Positions 14,700-22,279 of a stretch of 64,000 nt of DNA are shown in pieces (position 1 is the stretch's first letter; every line of letters begins with the position of its first letter). A program made the position numbers and the translations under genes. Source of the stretch: Desulfarculus sp. (lineage in GTDB: Bacteria > Desulfobacterota > Desulfarculia > Desulfarculales > Desulfarculaceae); contig JACRDC010000044.1 in the NCBI GenBank assembly GCA_016218705.1, positions 1 to 64,000 on the forward strand, in the 5' to 3' direction. Under the pieces are notes generated by a model, which was not told the DNA's origin, did no database searches, and worked only from the letters and a program-made list of their open reading frames with translations.

Positions 14700-17099
14700 A
14701 TGAACGAAGCCGAAACCAGGGCCGAGCATATTGACCCCGCGCTCAAGGCGGCGGGCTGGGGCGTGGTGGAAGGCAGCCGCATCCGGCGGGAGTATTACCT
14801 GACTCAAGGCCGCCTGGAGGGCGCGGGCCGGCGGGCCAAACCGCTTATTGCTGACTACATCCTGGAGTACCGCAACACTAAGCTGGCGGTGGTGGAGGCC
14901 AAGGCCTGGCACGAGCCCCTGACCCTGGGCGTGGCCCAGGCCAAGGACTACGCCGGCAAGCTGGCCATACGCTTCACCTACGCCACCAACGGCCAAGGCA
15001 TCTACGCTATCGACATGCAGACCGGGCAGGAAGGCGAGGTACCCCACTACCCAACGCCCGGCCAGCTCTGGGATTTGACCTTTGCCACGGCCAACGCCTG
15101 GCGGGACCGCTTCGCGGCCATCCCCTTCGAGGACCGGGGCGGCTTTTTCCAGGGCCGCTACTACCAGGACATCGCCATAGAGCGCGTGCTGGCCGCCCTG
15201 GCCGAGGGCAGGGATCGCATCCTGCTCACCCTGGCCACCGGCACCGGCAAGACCTTCATCGCCTTCCAGATCGCCTGGAAGCTCTTCCACGCCCGCTGGA
15301 ACCTCCGCGACTGGAAGAAAGGCGGCCAACCCAGCAGGCGCCCACGCATCCTGTTCCTGGCCGACCGCAACATCCTGGCTGACCAGGCCTTCAACGCCTT
15401 CTCGGCCTTCCCCGAAGACGCCCTGGTGCGCATCGAGCCGGCTGAGATTCGCCGACGCGGACGCGTGCCCAGGAACGGCAGCCTGTTCTTCACCATCTTC
15501 CAGACCTTCATGAGCGGCCCGCCGGTGAATGGCCAGCCCTCGCCCTACTTCGGCGAGTACCCGCCCGACTTCTTCGACTTCATTGTCATCGACGAGTGCC
15601 ATCGCGGCGGGGCCAACAACGAGAGCAACTGGCGCGCCATCCTGGACTACTTCAGCCCGGCGGTGCAGCTGGGACTTACCGCCACGCCCAAGCGCCGCGA
15701 CAACGTGGACACCTACGCCTACTTCGGCGAGCCGGTCTATGTCTACTCGCTCAAGGAGGGCATCAACGACGGCTTCCTGACGCCGTTTCGCGTCAAGCAG
15801 ATCGCCACCACCCTGGACGAGTACGTCTACACCCCGGATGATACCGTGGTGGAGGGGGAGATCGAGGTGGGTAGGCTTTTCACAGAACAAAATTTCAACC
15901 GGAACATAGAGATCATTGCGCGTGAGAAGAAGCGTGTAGAAATCCTCTTGAAACAGATAGACCAGAGCGAAAAGACCCTGGTCTTCTGCGCCAACCAGGA
16001 TCATGCCTTGCTGGTACGCGACCTGATCAACCAGATGAAAACCAGCAGCGATCCCAACTATTGCCACCGAGTTACCGCCAACGATGGAGCCCTGGGAGAG
16101 CAGCACCTGCGGACCTTCCAGGACAACGAGAAGACCATACCCACCATCCTGACCACTTCGCAGAAACTCTCCACCGGCGTGGACGCCCGCAACATACGCA
16201 ACATCGTGCTCATGCGCCCAATCAACGACATGATCGAGTTCAAGCAGATTATCGGGCGCGGCACCCGCCTCTTTGACGGCAAGGGCTACTTCACTATTTA
16301 CGACTTCGTGAAAGCATATCTCCATTTCAATGATCCTGATTGGGATGGCGAGCCTTTGGAGCCGGAGGCCTGCCCTAGGTGCGGCGTCCGACCATGTATA
16401 TGCGTAGCTTCACCCACAGGTCCTTGCTCAGTTTGCGGCCAAGCACCATGTGTTTGTGAGCGTAAGCCTTGCCCAAAATGCGGACAGCGGCCTTGTGTTT
16501 GCGTAAAGAAGGCAAAAGTCGAGCTTGCTGACGGCAAAGCGCGCAATATCCAGCACATGATGGTCACGACCTTCTGGCACCCCGACGGCACGCCTATGTC
16601 GGCCCAGCAGTTCATGGAGGCTCTCTTCGGCAAGCTGCCAGAGTTCTTCAAGGACGAGGATGAACTTCGCGCTTTGTGGAGCGCTCCTGACACCCGCAAG
16701 CTGCTGCTTGATGGTCTGACTGAGCGTGGCTTCGGTAAAGCTCAGCTGACGGAAATGCAGATGATCATAGAGGCTGAGAAGAGTGACCTTTTTGACGTAT
16801 TGGCCTTTGTGGCTTATGCGCGGCCACCTCTCATGCGTGAAGAGCGCGCGCGTAGGGCCAAGATCATCATCAGCGAACACTTTAATGATAAGCAGCAGAT
16901 ATTCCTTGACTTCGTTCTCTCCCACTATGTCAGCGTCGGCGTCGAAGAACTTGAGCAAATCAAGCTAACGCCCCTGCTGAAGCTGAAGTACCACGACTCA
17001 ATCGCCGACGCCGTGGCCGACCTCGGAAAGCCGGAAGAAATCGGTAGGGTGTTTACCGGGTTCCAGAAATATTTGTACCAGCAGCAGGCCGTGGCATAA
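14700..17099 (+). CDS. hsdR: Type I restriction endonuclease subunit HsdR
   Basis: This 799-aa protein has an N-terminal nuclease domain (ADYILEYRN, then VVEAKAW with the E-x-K of PD-(D/E)xK at about 64-66), Walker A LATGTGKTF at about 178-186, DEAD-type motif VIDECHRGG at about 297, LGLTATPKRRDN and the C-terminal helicase motif QIIGRGTRLF. The length fits the shorter EcoEI-like class. Residues about 557-602 hold three Cys-rich units (CPRCGVRPCIC, CSVCGQAPCVC, CPKCGQRPCVC), probably zinc-binding, between the helicase and the C-terminal HsdM-binding region. HsdR cuts unmodified DNA after ATP-driven translocation. It follows hsdS by 9 bp. Confidence 0.94.
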   Translation: MNEAETRAEHIDPALKAAGWGVVEGSRIRREYYLTQGRLEGAGRRAKPLIADYILEYRNTKLAVVEAKAWHEPLTLGVAQAKDYAGKLAIRFTYATNGQGIYAIDMQTGQEGEVPHYPTPGQLWDLTFATANAWRDRFAAIPFEDRGGFFQGRYYQDIAIERVLAALAEGRDRILLTLATGTGKTFIAFQIAWKLFHARWNLRDWKKGGQPSRRPRILFLADRNILADQAFNAFSAFPEDALVRIEPAEIRRRGRVPRNGSLFFTIFQTFMSGPPVNGQPSPYFGEYPPDFFDFIVIDECHRGGANNESNWRAILDYFSPAVQLGLTATPKRRDNVDTYAYFGEPVYVYSLKEGINDGFLTPFRVKQIATTLDEYVYTPDDTVVEGEIEVGRLFTEQNFNRNIEIIAREKKRVEILLKQIDQSEKTLVFCANQDHALLVRDLINQMKTSSDPNYCHRVTANDGALGEQHLRTFQDNEKTIPTILTTSQKLSTGVDARNIRNIVLMRPINDMIEFKQIIGRGTRLFDGKGYFTIYDFVKAYLHFNDPDWDGEPLEPEACPRCGVRPCICVASPTGPCSVCGQAPCVCERKPCPKCGQRPCVCVKKAKVELADGKARNIQHMMVTTFWHPDGTPMSAQQFMEALFGKLPEFFKDEDELRALWSAPDTRKLLLDGLTERGFGKAQLTEMQMIIEAEKSDLFDVLAFVAYARPPLMREERARRAKIIISEHFNDKQQIFLDFVLSHYVSVGVEELEQIKLTPLLKLKYHDSIADAVADLGKPEEIGRVFTGFQKYLYQQQAVA

Positions 17100-17117
17100 C
17101 CTGCACCTTTTCGGGTA

Positions 17118-17146
17118 TTGACATTAATGGCGCCATACGATAGCTT
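17118..17146 (+). promoter_or_regulatory. Possible promoter of integrase 1
   Basis: TTGACA at 17118-17123 is a perfect -35; 17 bp later TAGCTT is a poor -10. The site lies between hsdR and integrase 1 and would give a leader of about 50 nt containing the S site. Confidence 0.35.
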
Positions 17147-17158
17147 TTTTACACTAGG

Positions 17159-17201
17159 CCCCCATCTGGATGCCCCCTCGCCCAGCCCGGAGTTGCTCCG
17201 G
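17159..17201 (+). promoter_or_regulatory. S site 3 plus start-proximal hairpin in integrase 1 leader
   Basis: Positions 17159-17188 match the site at 3618-3647 (28 of 30). They run directly into CCGGAG-TTG-CTCCGG (17187-17201), a perfect hairpin one base before the TTG start. The GGAG in the left arm is the best ribosome binding site, so folding would hide it. This suggests translational control of the integrase. Confidence 0.55.
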
Positions 17202-17202
17202 T

Positions 17203-18498
17203 TTGGGCGATTTGCTTTCGCCACAACTAGCCGCGCAACTGGCCGCATGGGGCGTTTCCATGCGGGGTAAGATCGTTTCGCGCCAGCGCTGCCCCGCCTG
17301 CGGCCAGGCCGGCCACTTCGATATTAGGGACTTCGGCCGGGGCCGCCGGGCCTTGCTGTGCCAGTGCGGCGGGTTCATCGCCAACCGCCTGGAGGTGGTG
17401 GTCAAATGGCAAGGCGCGGTCTACCGCATTACCCATGACCAGTCTGGCCAGCGCCTGACTGATTATGTCCACGCCGAGCGCGCCCAGGGCCTGATAAACA
17501 ACCAGATCGAGCGCGGTGGGTTCTACCCCACCCTGTGGACCAGCGCCAAACACAACCGGCTGCTATGGGAAAACTACCTGCGGGATTACCTGCGGGCCGA
17601 AGAAGATAGGCTGTTGCCCGGCCGCGCCGCCACCCTGGCCAAGAAGAAAGCCTGGGCGCGGCATCTGGTGTGGTTCAACGGAAGGAACCTCCGCGAGCTA
17701 CGAACCGCCGACCTGGAGCAATACGCCAGCCTGCCCTGCCTGCGTCTGGCCCTGGCGCCCAAGAGCCTGGCCGACGTCATGGTGGAGCTGCGCCACATCC
17801 TGGAGCGCGCCGAGGCCCGGGATGATATCGAGCGCGCGCCCCAGGTGCCCCCGGTGCAGGTGCCCCGCCGGGCCGTAAAGGTCATGACCGCCGACCAGCA
17901 GGTCCGCGTCCTGGAGAGCATCCCCACCCCGCACCGCCCCATTTTCATGTTCCTCATGGAGTACGGCTGCCGGGTCAGCGAGGCCTGCGCGCTGTGTTGG
18001 GACATGGTGGACCGGGAGCGGGAGGTGGTGGTCCTGGCCCGCACTTTCTCTCGCCGCGTTTTGGCGGAGGCCACCAAGACCAGGCGTGATAACACCCTGC
18101 CTATCGTGGGTTGGTTTCAGACCCACCTGGAGGCCATGCCCCCGGGGCTGCATCAGACGCCGGTCTTCCAAAACCCGGAAGCTGACCCTCGCCGCAACCC
18201 CGCCAGGTTCTACTCGCCCGACATCCTGAACAGCATTTGGCGCGATGCCCTAGAAGAGGCCGAACTGGAGCCTATCCCCCTAAAAAACGGCACCAGGCAC
18301 TCTCGCGGCAAGCAACTTCGGGATGCCGGCTGGGACCCCCACCTGATCGCCCGGCTCCTGGGCCACGCCTCCACCCACCACACCATGCGCTACTACGTGG
18401 AAGACGACGCAGAGACCCTGCGGGACAAGTTGACAGCCGGCAAAGTTGTCAACCTGTTGTCAACCCCAAAAACCCCTAAAAACGACTCAGGCGGTTAG
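17203..18498 (+). CDS. int: Tyrosine integrase 1 with N-terminal zinc ribbon (element A)
   Basis: From TTG 17203 this gives 431 aa. The N-terminus has CPACG...CQCG (about residues 27-53), a zinc-ribbon-like module unusual for phage integrases. A SAM-like core-binding domain follows at about 115-215 (FNGRNLRELRTADLEQYAS). The catalytic domain has Arg in YGCRVSEACAL (about 263), RHSRGKQLRDAG (about 367), GHASTHHTMRY (about 388) and the Tyr in MRYYVEDDA (about 396). The start is chosen by comparison with integrase 2, which also begins TTG-GGC-GA. It runs toward the tRNA fragment 33 bp beyond its stop, which is probably its attachment core. It is the sister of integrase 2. Confidence 0.92.
   Translation: MGDLLSPQLAAQLAAWGVSMRGKIVSRQRCPACGQAGHFDIRDFGRGRRALLCQCGGFIANRLEVVVKWQGAVYRITHDQSGQRLTDYVHAERAQGLINNQIERGGFYPTLWTSAKHNRLLWENYLRDYLRAEEDRLLPGRAATLAKKKAWARHLVWFNGRNLRELRTADLEQYASLPCLRLALAPKSLADVMVELRHILERAEARDDIERAPQVPPVQVPRRAVKVMTADQQVRVLESIPTPHRPIFMFLMEYGCRVSEACALCWDMVDREREVVVLARTFSRRVLAEATKTRRDNTLPIVGWFQTHLEAMPPGLHQTPVFQNPEADPRRNPARFYSPDILNSIWRDALEEAELEPIPLKNGTRHSRGKQLRDAGWDPHLIARLLGHASTHHTMRYYVEDDAETLRDKLTAGKVVNLLSTPKTPKNDSGG
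18445..18465 (+). repeat. Paired 10-bp direct repeats, possible integrase arm sites (left)
   Basis: GTTGTCAACC occurs at 18445-18454 and 18456-18465, 11 bp apart, inside the last codons of integrase 1. A pair with the same geometry and a related sequence lies on the other side of the tRNA fragment at 18643-18663. Confidence 0.45.
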
Positions 18499-18520
18499 CC
18501 CTCTTCGAGCTAACCGCCTG
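18488..18520 (+). terminator. Strong hairpin at the end of integrase 1
   Basis: CAGGCGGTTAG and CTAACCGCCTG form a perfect 11-bp stem around an 11-nt loop, overlapping the integrase stop codon. The following ATATCATTCTT is only weakly T-rich. It probably separates integrase 1 transcription from the attachment region. Confidence 0.55.
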
Positions 18521-18530
18521 ATATCATTCT

Positions 18531-18580
18531 TGGTAGGCCGGAAGGGATTTGAACCCTTGACTTCCACCGTGTGAGGATGG
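18531..18580 (-). tRNA. tRNA-Val(CAC) 3' fragment, probable attachment core
   Basis: Read on the minus strand, this is the 3' part of a tRNA: anticodon stem CCATC/GGTGG with loop CTCACAC (anticodon CAC), a T arm AAGGG-TTCAAAT-CCCTT, acceptor strand CCGGCCT, A and CCA. A matching 5' acceptor AGGCCGG is absent upstream and the D arm is not recognisable, so the gene is not functional here. It lies between two convergent integrases, as expected for a displaced tRNA end at an attachment site. The intact gene is not in the window. Confidence 0.75.
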
Positions 18581-18642
18581 CATTCTACATCTCGATCTAA
18601 ACGTTGTCTAATATCAGCTAGTTGCAAGGGCGATTTTTACCA

Positions 18643-18663
18643 ATGTCCACCTGATGTCCACCT
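18643..18663 (+). repeat. Paired 10-bp direct repeats, possible integrase arm sites (right)
   Basis: ATGTCCACCT occurs at 18643-18652 and 18654-18663, 11 bp apart, next to the stop of integrase 2. The shared core with the left pair is TGTC[A/C]ACC, in the same orientation. Arm-type binding by the integrase N-terminus is a plausible role. Confidence 0.45.
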
Positions 18664-19948
18664 AGCCCCCAGACCCGGCCCCCTCAATCTTCCTGGGACT
18701 AAGCGTCCTGACCTTGCTATTAAGCAGCTCACGCACGAGCCCCGTGCCGGCCCTGGCGTACTTGCGTGTATGGGCCAATGAGGTGTGCCCCAGAATTCGG
18801 CTGGCAGCCTCTATGCCCCACTGATGAACATTGATGGCCTGCATTCCCAGGGAGTGCCTGGTGGCGTTCTTCAATGGAATTTGCGGCAAGCCAGCTGCTC
18901 CCACTGCTATGGAAAACAGCTTGCGCAATTGGTCCTCCAGGTAAAACCGCTCGCGATTATGAGCTTCGGGATTGCGAAATACCGGTGTGACCCCCAGGCC
19001 TGGGGTTATCGATTGCAGGTAGGTGGCAAATTCCTCGCAGATGGGCAGGACGTTGGGCCGGGCCTTGGGTCGCTCCAGGAGCTTGCGGCGACTGAAGGTA
19101 CGCGCGAGGTAAAAGATGCCGTTGTCCCGGTCGACCTTGTCCCAGCATAGGGCCGTGGCTTCGTTCACACGGCAGCCGTAGGTAAACATGAATGAAAAGA
19201 TCGACCGGTGCTCCTCGGGGAGCCGCTCCAGGATTCTTTGCTGTTGCTCCTGGTTGTACCAGGCGATTTCTTTTTCAGGCACCCTCACCGCGGGGAACTC
19301 AGGCACCCTGGCGATATCCTGGCGCCGGAGAGCCCGCTTAAGGATAAAGCGCAGCTCTGTGAGGACATCGGACCTGGTCTTGGGCGCCAGGCCCTTTTTC
19401 TTGAGGTGGAGGTCAAAATCTTCTATCTGGCCGGTGCGCAGCTCGCGGATGTTTTGACCGTTAAACCAGCTCAGGTGGCGTCCTATGGAGACCTTCTTGG
19501 CCAGGGAGGCCTCGCGGTCCGGCTGCAGGCGCTCCCTCTCGTGGTCCAGGTAGGCCCTGTAGTAATTTTGCCAGAGGAGGCCGTTAACGTCGGAAGGCGT
19601 CCACAGTTCAGGATAGAAACTGCCCTCCATGATCTCTTCGCTGATCTGGGCCAGCGCCAGACAGGCCTCATCGTAACTGCTGAAGGCCTGCCCTGATTTG
19701 TCATGGGTGACGGTGTGAAGGCGGTTCTGCCACTTAACGCGGATTTCGATGGCAGCGTCAGCCCACCGTCCACACTCGCAGCTTAGGACCTCCACCGGGC
19801 GCTTGCCCTTGAGCCTGATGGTCTTGGGCTCATAGCGTCCCCGCTGCCCGCACTGGGGGCAAACTTGACGACAGCGGATGCTACCACGCATGGGAACCCT
19901 CATGGCGGCCAGCTGCGCTGCGATTTGCGGGGAAAGAGCTTCGCCCAA
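18662..19948 (-). CDS. int: Tyrosine integrase 2 with N-terminal zinc ribbon (element B)
   Basis: This 428-aa protein starts at TTG 19948. It shares the plan of integrase 1: LSPQIAAQLAAMRVPMRG, zinc ribbon CPQCG...CECG at about 24-52, core-binding domain with LSWFNGQNIRELRTGQIEDF, catalytic Arg in YGCRVNEATALCW (about 259), RHSLGMQA (about 365), GHTSLAHTRKY with the Tyr at about 397. It heads element B, reads toward the tRNA fragment and ends 82 bp from it. It probably catalyses integration and excision of the prophage. Element-specific leader site S4 lies just upstream of the start. Confidence 0.93.
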   Translation of the reverse strand: MGEALSPQIAAQLAAMRVPMRGSIRCRQVCPQCGQRGRYEPKTIRLKGKRPVEVLSCECGRWADAAIEIRVKWQNRLHTVTHDKSGQAFSSYDEACLALAQISEEIMEGSFYPELWTPSDVNGLLWQNYYRAYLDHERERLQPDREASLAKKVSIGRHLSWFNGQNIRELRTGQIEDFDLHLKKKGLAPKTRSDVLTELRFILKRALRRQDIARVPEFPAVRVPEKEIAWYNQEQQQRILERLPEEHRSIFSFMFTYGCRVNEATALCWDKVDRDNGIFYLARTFSRRKLLERPKARPNVLPICEEFATYLQSITPGLGVTPVFRNPEAHNRERFYLEDQLRKLFSIAVGAAGLPQIPLKNATRHSLGMQAINVHQWGIEAASRILGHTSLAHTRKYARAGTGLVRELLNSKVRTLSPRKIEGAGSGG

Positions 19949-19963
19949 CCCAAGTAATTCCTG

Positions 19964-19994
19964 GGCTGGGCGTGGAACGGACGATCAAGTGGGG
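19964..19994 (-). promoter_or_regulatory. S site 4 in integrase 2 leader (element B type)
   Basis: This 31-bp sequence is repeated at 22211-22241 with one difference. In the leftward integrase 2 mRNA it would read CCCCAC...GCCCAGCC and end 15 nt before the TTG start. An imperfect inverted repeat, CCCAGG...CTTGGG, follows, as the hairpin does at integrase 1. Confidence 0.55.
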
Positions 19995-20026
19995 TGACGT
20001 GAACATATCGACGGGCCTCCCTTCTG

Positions 20027-20512
20027 TCAAGAGGCCAGGGAAGCGATCATCCCATTACCCGCTGGTATCTCGAAGGGAGGGGCGGGCTTTTGCCGGGGCT
20101 CAATGCCTTGGAAGGATTCTATTACGTGCTCGGTGGGCATCCGCTTCACGGCTGCGTAGATGAGGCGCAAAAGGCGGTCATGAGCCTTGCCGACGGTTTG
20201 GGCGCCGCTCTCCCAGCGGTAGATGGTGGCCCGGTCCACGCCCAGCCAGTGGGCCAGCTCTTGGCCGTTCAGGCGAAGATTTTTGCGCAGAAAGCGAATT
20301 TCGGGACCAGTCAGGAGAGATGGCTTGGCTACCAGCAACTCGCCAATACGCTGATGCAAGGCCGGCAAGGCGGGCAGGCCGACCATGCTCTCGCCGCAAG
20401 CGCAGTGGCAGACCTGGGCGTCAGTCAGGAAGACGTTGTCCAGGCCCGCCCCAGTGTATTGGTAGGTCTCCCGCCTGCAATCCATCAGTTCGCCACAAGT
20501 TGGACAGCGCAT
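20027..20512 (-). CDS. YgiT/MqsA-like zinc-finger HTH antitoxin
   Basis: From ATG 20512 this gives 161 aa. The N-terminal zinc finger has MRCPTCGELMD and CHCACG (two CxxC-type pairs). The C-terminal XRE-type HTH (LRLNGQELAHWLGVDRATIY, RWESGAQTVGK) is typical of MqsA-like antitoxins that neutralise a toxin and repress their own promoter. It lies 11 bp downstream of the DUF4258 toxin gene. The pair sits between integrase 2 and the PAS/XRE genes and probably stabilises element B. Confidence 0.8.
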   Translation of the reverse strand: MRCPTCGELMDCRRETYQYTGAGLDNVFLTDAQVCHCACGESMVGLPALPALHQRIGELLVAKPSLLTGPEIRFLRKNLRLNGQELAHWLGVDRATIYRWESGAQTVGKAHDRLLRLIYAAVKRMPTEHVIESFQGIEPRQKPAPPFEIPAGNGMIASLAS

Positions 20513-20523
20513 GTCAGGACTCC

Positions 20524-20805
20524 TTAGTAGACCGTAATACAAACAAGGCTACGGAGGTCTTCGGGCAGGGCCGCCTGGATGGTCAAGAGATGGCGGCTGG
20601 CGTCGCGCCCCTGCACTGTGACCCGCCACTGGCCCTGTTCCTCTATCAGTACCAGATCGGTTGCCTTGCCATTGCAGAGAGCCGCTTCCAAGTCCATCCA
20701 GTCCACACCGCGCTCGCTCATCCGCAGCTCACAATGCTTGGTGACGAAGACCCACCCGAGCCGGGCCAACTGATTGATTTGCGCGGTGGCCTCGGCCAGG
20801 TTCAT
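20524..20805 (-). CDS. DUF4258-type toxin
   Basis: From ATG 20805 this gives 93 aa (MNLAEATAQINQLAR, then ITKHCELRMSERGVDWMDLE-like sequence and GRDASRHLLTIQAALPE). The small RelE-like fold with HCELRMSERG is the DUF4258 pattern commonly paired with YgiT-type antitoxins. I prefer this start to the upstream ATG 20856 because a promoter with its -10 at 20835-20840 puts the RNA start between them. The toxin target is unknown. Confidence 0.75.
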   Translation of the reverse strand: MNLAEATAQINQLARLGWVFVTKHCELRMSERGVDWMDLEAALCNGKATDLVLIEEQGQWRVTVQGRDASRHLLTIQAALPEDLRSLVCITVY

Positions 20806-20834
20806 TCTGCAGCTCCCGAATGCCCAGTGAATAA

Positions 20835-20863
20835 AATATGATGCATCGTCATGCAATTGTCAA
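20835..20863 (-). promoter_or_regulatory. Promoter of the toxin-antitoxin operon
   Basis: Leftward TTGACA (20858-20863), a 17-bp spacer and CATATT (20835-20840). The flanks hold repeated ATGCA and GATGCA words, probably antitoxin operators. Confidence 0.55.
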
Positions 20864-20917
20864 GCATAATGTGATGCAAGATCATCCTACCATGACGCCA
20901 CAGAACACATACCAAAA

Positions 20918-21349
20918 CTATGCTCCGGGGGTTTTCGCCAGCCGTAGTTTTACAAAACGCATTGAGCGGCCCTTGAACTTGATGTCGGAACCCTGCCCGA
21001 TCACCCATAACTTTTTCTCGCCGGCCGAGCGCACCTGGACATGCCTGGGTACGGAGGTCGTGCTTTCGAGGGCCTCCTGCATAGTCTTACGAGATTCTGA
21101 GGACACCAGATCGAGCAGGCGCCGTCCCACCAACTGGCGGAATCCGCCTTGTTGGCATACCGCCTCGCTATTCCAGAGAATTATCCCGTCCTCGTGAATT
21201 ATCGCGGGCAAGGTATAGGGCAATCGTAAGGACCGGCTTTCCCTTACAGCACACAGGCTGATGAATTCGCCTCCCTCGGCGGGTCTTTCTCCTACTCGCC
21301 TACCGCGGCCGGCCCCGATTTCTTCTCTCTGCGATTCCCGCTGCCCCAT
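20918..21349 (-). CDS. Small PAS-domain protein paired with repressor (element B)
   Basis: This 143-aa frame has a PAS-like core (LPAIIHEDGIILWNSEAV, then FRQLVGRRLLDLVSSESRK) and a C-terminal strand region (KLWVIGQGSDIKFKGRSMR). It is related to the element A protein at 5335-5661 and stands in the same place, directly downstream of an XRE regulator. Its start at 21349 overlaps the end of that gene by 58 nt; an internal start is possible because the first 40 residues are low complexity. A role in modulating the repressor is inference from conserved pairing. Confidence 0.6.
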   Translation of the reverse strand: MGQRESQREEIGAGRGRRVGERPAEGGEFISLCAVRESRSLRLPYTLPAIIHEDGIILWNSEAVCQQGGFRQLVGRRLLDLVSSESRKTMQEALESTTSVPRHVQVRSAGEKKLWVIGQGSDIKFKGRSMRFVKLRLAKTPGA

Positions 21350-21747
21350 ACAGCGCGATGGTTGCTCTCGATGGAATCCTTCATGACCTGCGCCAGCGGG
21401 CCATCGCTTCGGAGCACAAACAGGGCCTTGTCCAGCAGCGCTCGCTCTGATTTGCTTGCGCCCGGGCCGGCCCGTGAAGGTTTGGCCCCGCCAGCTTCTC
21501 CGGCGGTCTCGCCTGTCAGGACGTAATTAAAATCTTCCCTACGCATATGGGTAGCAATGGAACTCAGAGTCTGGAGGCTAGGCCCGGCCTTGCCGGGTCT
21601 CGTGGGGTCCCTGCCCATCATGGTGCGGTAGGTCATGAGGGCCAGGCCCAGGGATTGAGCGAACTTGGGGTCCTTGAGCCCGGACCTGGCCTGCAACTCC
21701 TGCATCCTGGCCCGAAATTTTTCCAGTTCATCGGGTATGTTAGCCAT
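21292..21747 (-). CDS. XRE-like repressor of element B
   Basis: This 151-aa protein has an N-terminal HTH region (FRARMQELQARSGLKDPKFA, then QSLGLALMTYRTMMGRD, SLQTLSSIATHMRREDF), followed by a Gly/Ala linker and a helical C-terminus (KSERALLDKALFVLRSDGPL). There is no peptidase domain. It diverges from the early operon at 21828 across a 80-bp region with a strong promoter, so it is probably the lysogeny repressor. It overlaps the PAS gene. Confidence 0.65.
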   Translation of the reverse strand: MANIPDELEKFRARMQELQARSGLKDPKFAQSLGLALMTYRTMMGRDPTRPGKAGPSLQTLSSIATHMRREDFNYVLTGETAGEAGGAKPSRAGPGASKSERALLDKALFVLRSDGPLAQVMKDSIESNHRAVWGSGNRREKKSGPAAVGE

Positions 21748-21773
21748 GGCTTTGCACCAGCGTATTTTTTAGG

Positions 21774-21801
21774 TTGACATACCTACGCATTTGCATATAC
21801 A
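21774..21801 (+). promoter_or_regulatory. Early promoter of element B
   Basis: TTGACA (21774-21779), a 16-bp spacer and TATACA (21796-21801). It drives the gene at 21828, whose ribosome binding site GAGGAGG is strong, and faces the repressor gene. Confidence 0.65.
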
Positions 21802-21827
21802 CAGGCCCAACACTTGAGGAGGTTCAG

Positions 21828-22004
21828 ATGTCCGAAACCATTAAGCCCTTCAACCTCAATCTGAGCCAGGCCGAGCGCCTGGAGCTGGAGACCTACCGCA
21901 AGCGCCTTGGGTTTCGCTTCCTGAGCGACCTGATCCGCACCAAAATGCTGGAGCTGGCCCGCCAGCCGGACAACCTCCCGCCGCTACCGGGACAAGAGGC
22001 CTGA
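21828..22004 (+). CDS. Small ribbon-helix-helix-like early regulator
   Basis: From ATG 21828 this gives 58 aa (MSETIKPFNLNLSQAERLEL, then RKRLGFRFLSDLIRTKMLEL). A short strand followed by two helices fits a ribbon-helix-helix DNA-binding protein. The start is set by GAGGAGG just upstream; the frame also opens at 21774 but without a signal. It is the first gene of the rightward early operon, the position of Cro in other phages. Confidence 0.6.
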   Translation: MSETIKPFNLNLSQAERLELETYRKRLGFRFLSDLIRTKMLELARQPDNLPPLPGQEA

Positions 22005-22210
22005 GCCATGCCCAGTAAGGGCGGTCCGATTCAGCGACCATGAGAACCTACAGCCCTGGGTGGGCCAGCATCCATCTTACGCAGTAGCATATATTATCCG
22101 CCCACATCGAGGCAACAAGTTTTTGGATTTTGGCCACAGCCACCGGGCGTGCCCGCGGCAGCTCCCAGGCCCCACGCTTGAACGGAAAGCAGAACTAAAA
22201 CCTCAAACAT

Positions 22211-22241
22211 GGCTGGGCGTGGAACGGACGATCAGGTGGGG
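22211..22241 (+). promoter_or_regulatory. S site 5 in early leader (element B type)
   Basis: This site matches 19964-19994 at 30 of 31 positions on the + strand. In a rightward early transcript it would be complementary to the integrase 2 leader, with the single difference giving a G-U pair. It lies 38 bp before the microprotein at 22280. Confidence 0.55.
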
Positions 22242-22279
22242 ACCAGACGCCGTCCACCCTTGCCAGGGAGGCAGATCAC

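Noticed and set aside
14646-16325. 559-aa open frame on the minus strand
   Set aside because: It lies antisense to hsdR, whose nuclease and helicase motifs are unmistakable; the frame is open only because of GC-rich codon use and has an odd Val/Gly/Ala-rich composition.
18531-18600. Complete tRNA gene between the integrases
   Set aside because: The T arm, anticodon arm and 3' CCA end are clear, but no matching 5' acceptor strand or D arm is present, so it is only a fragment.
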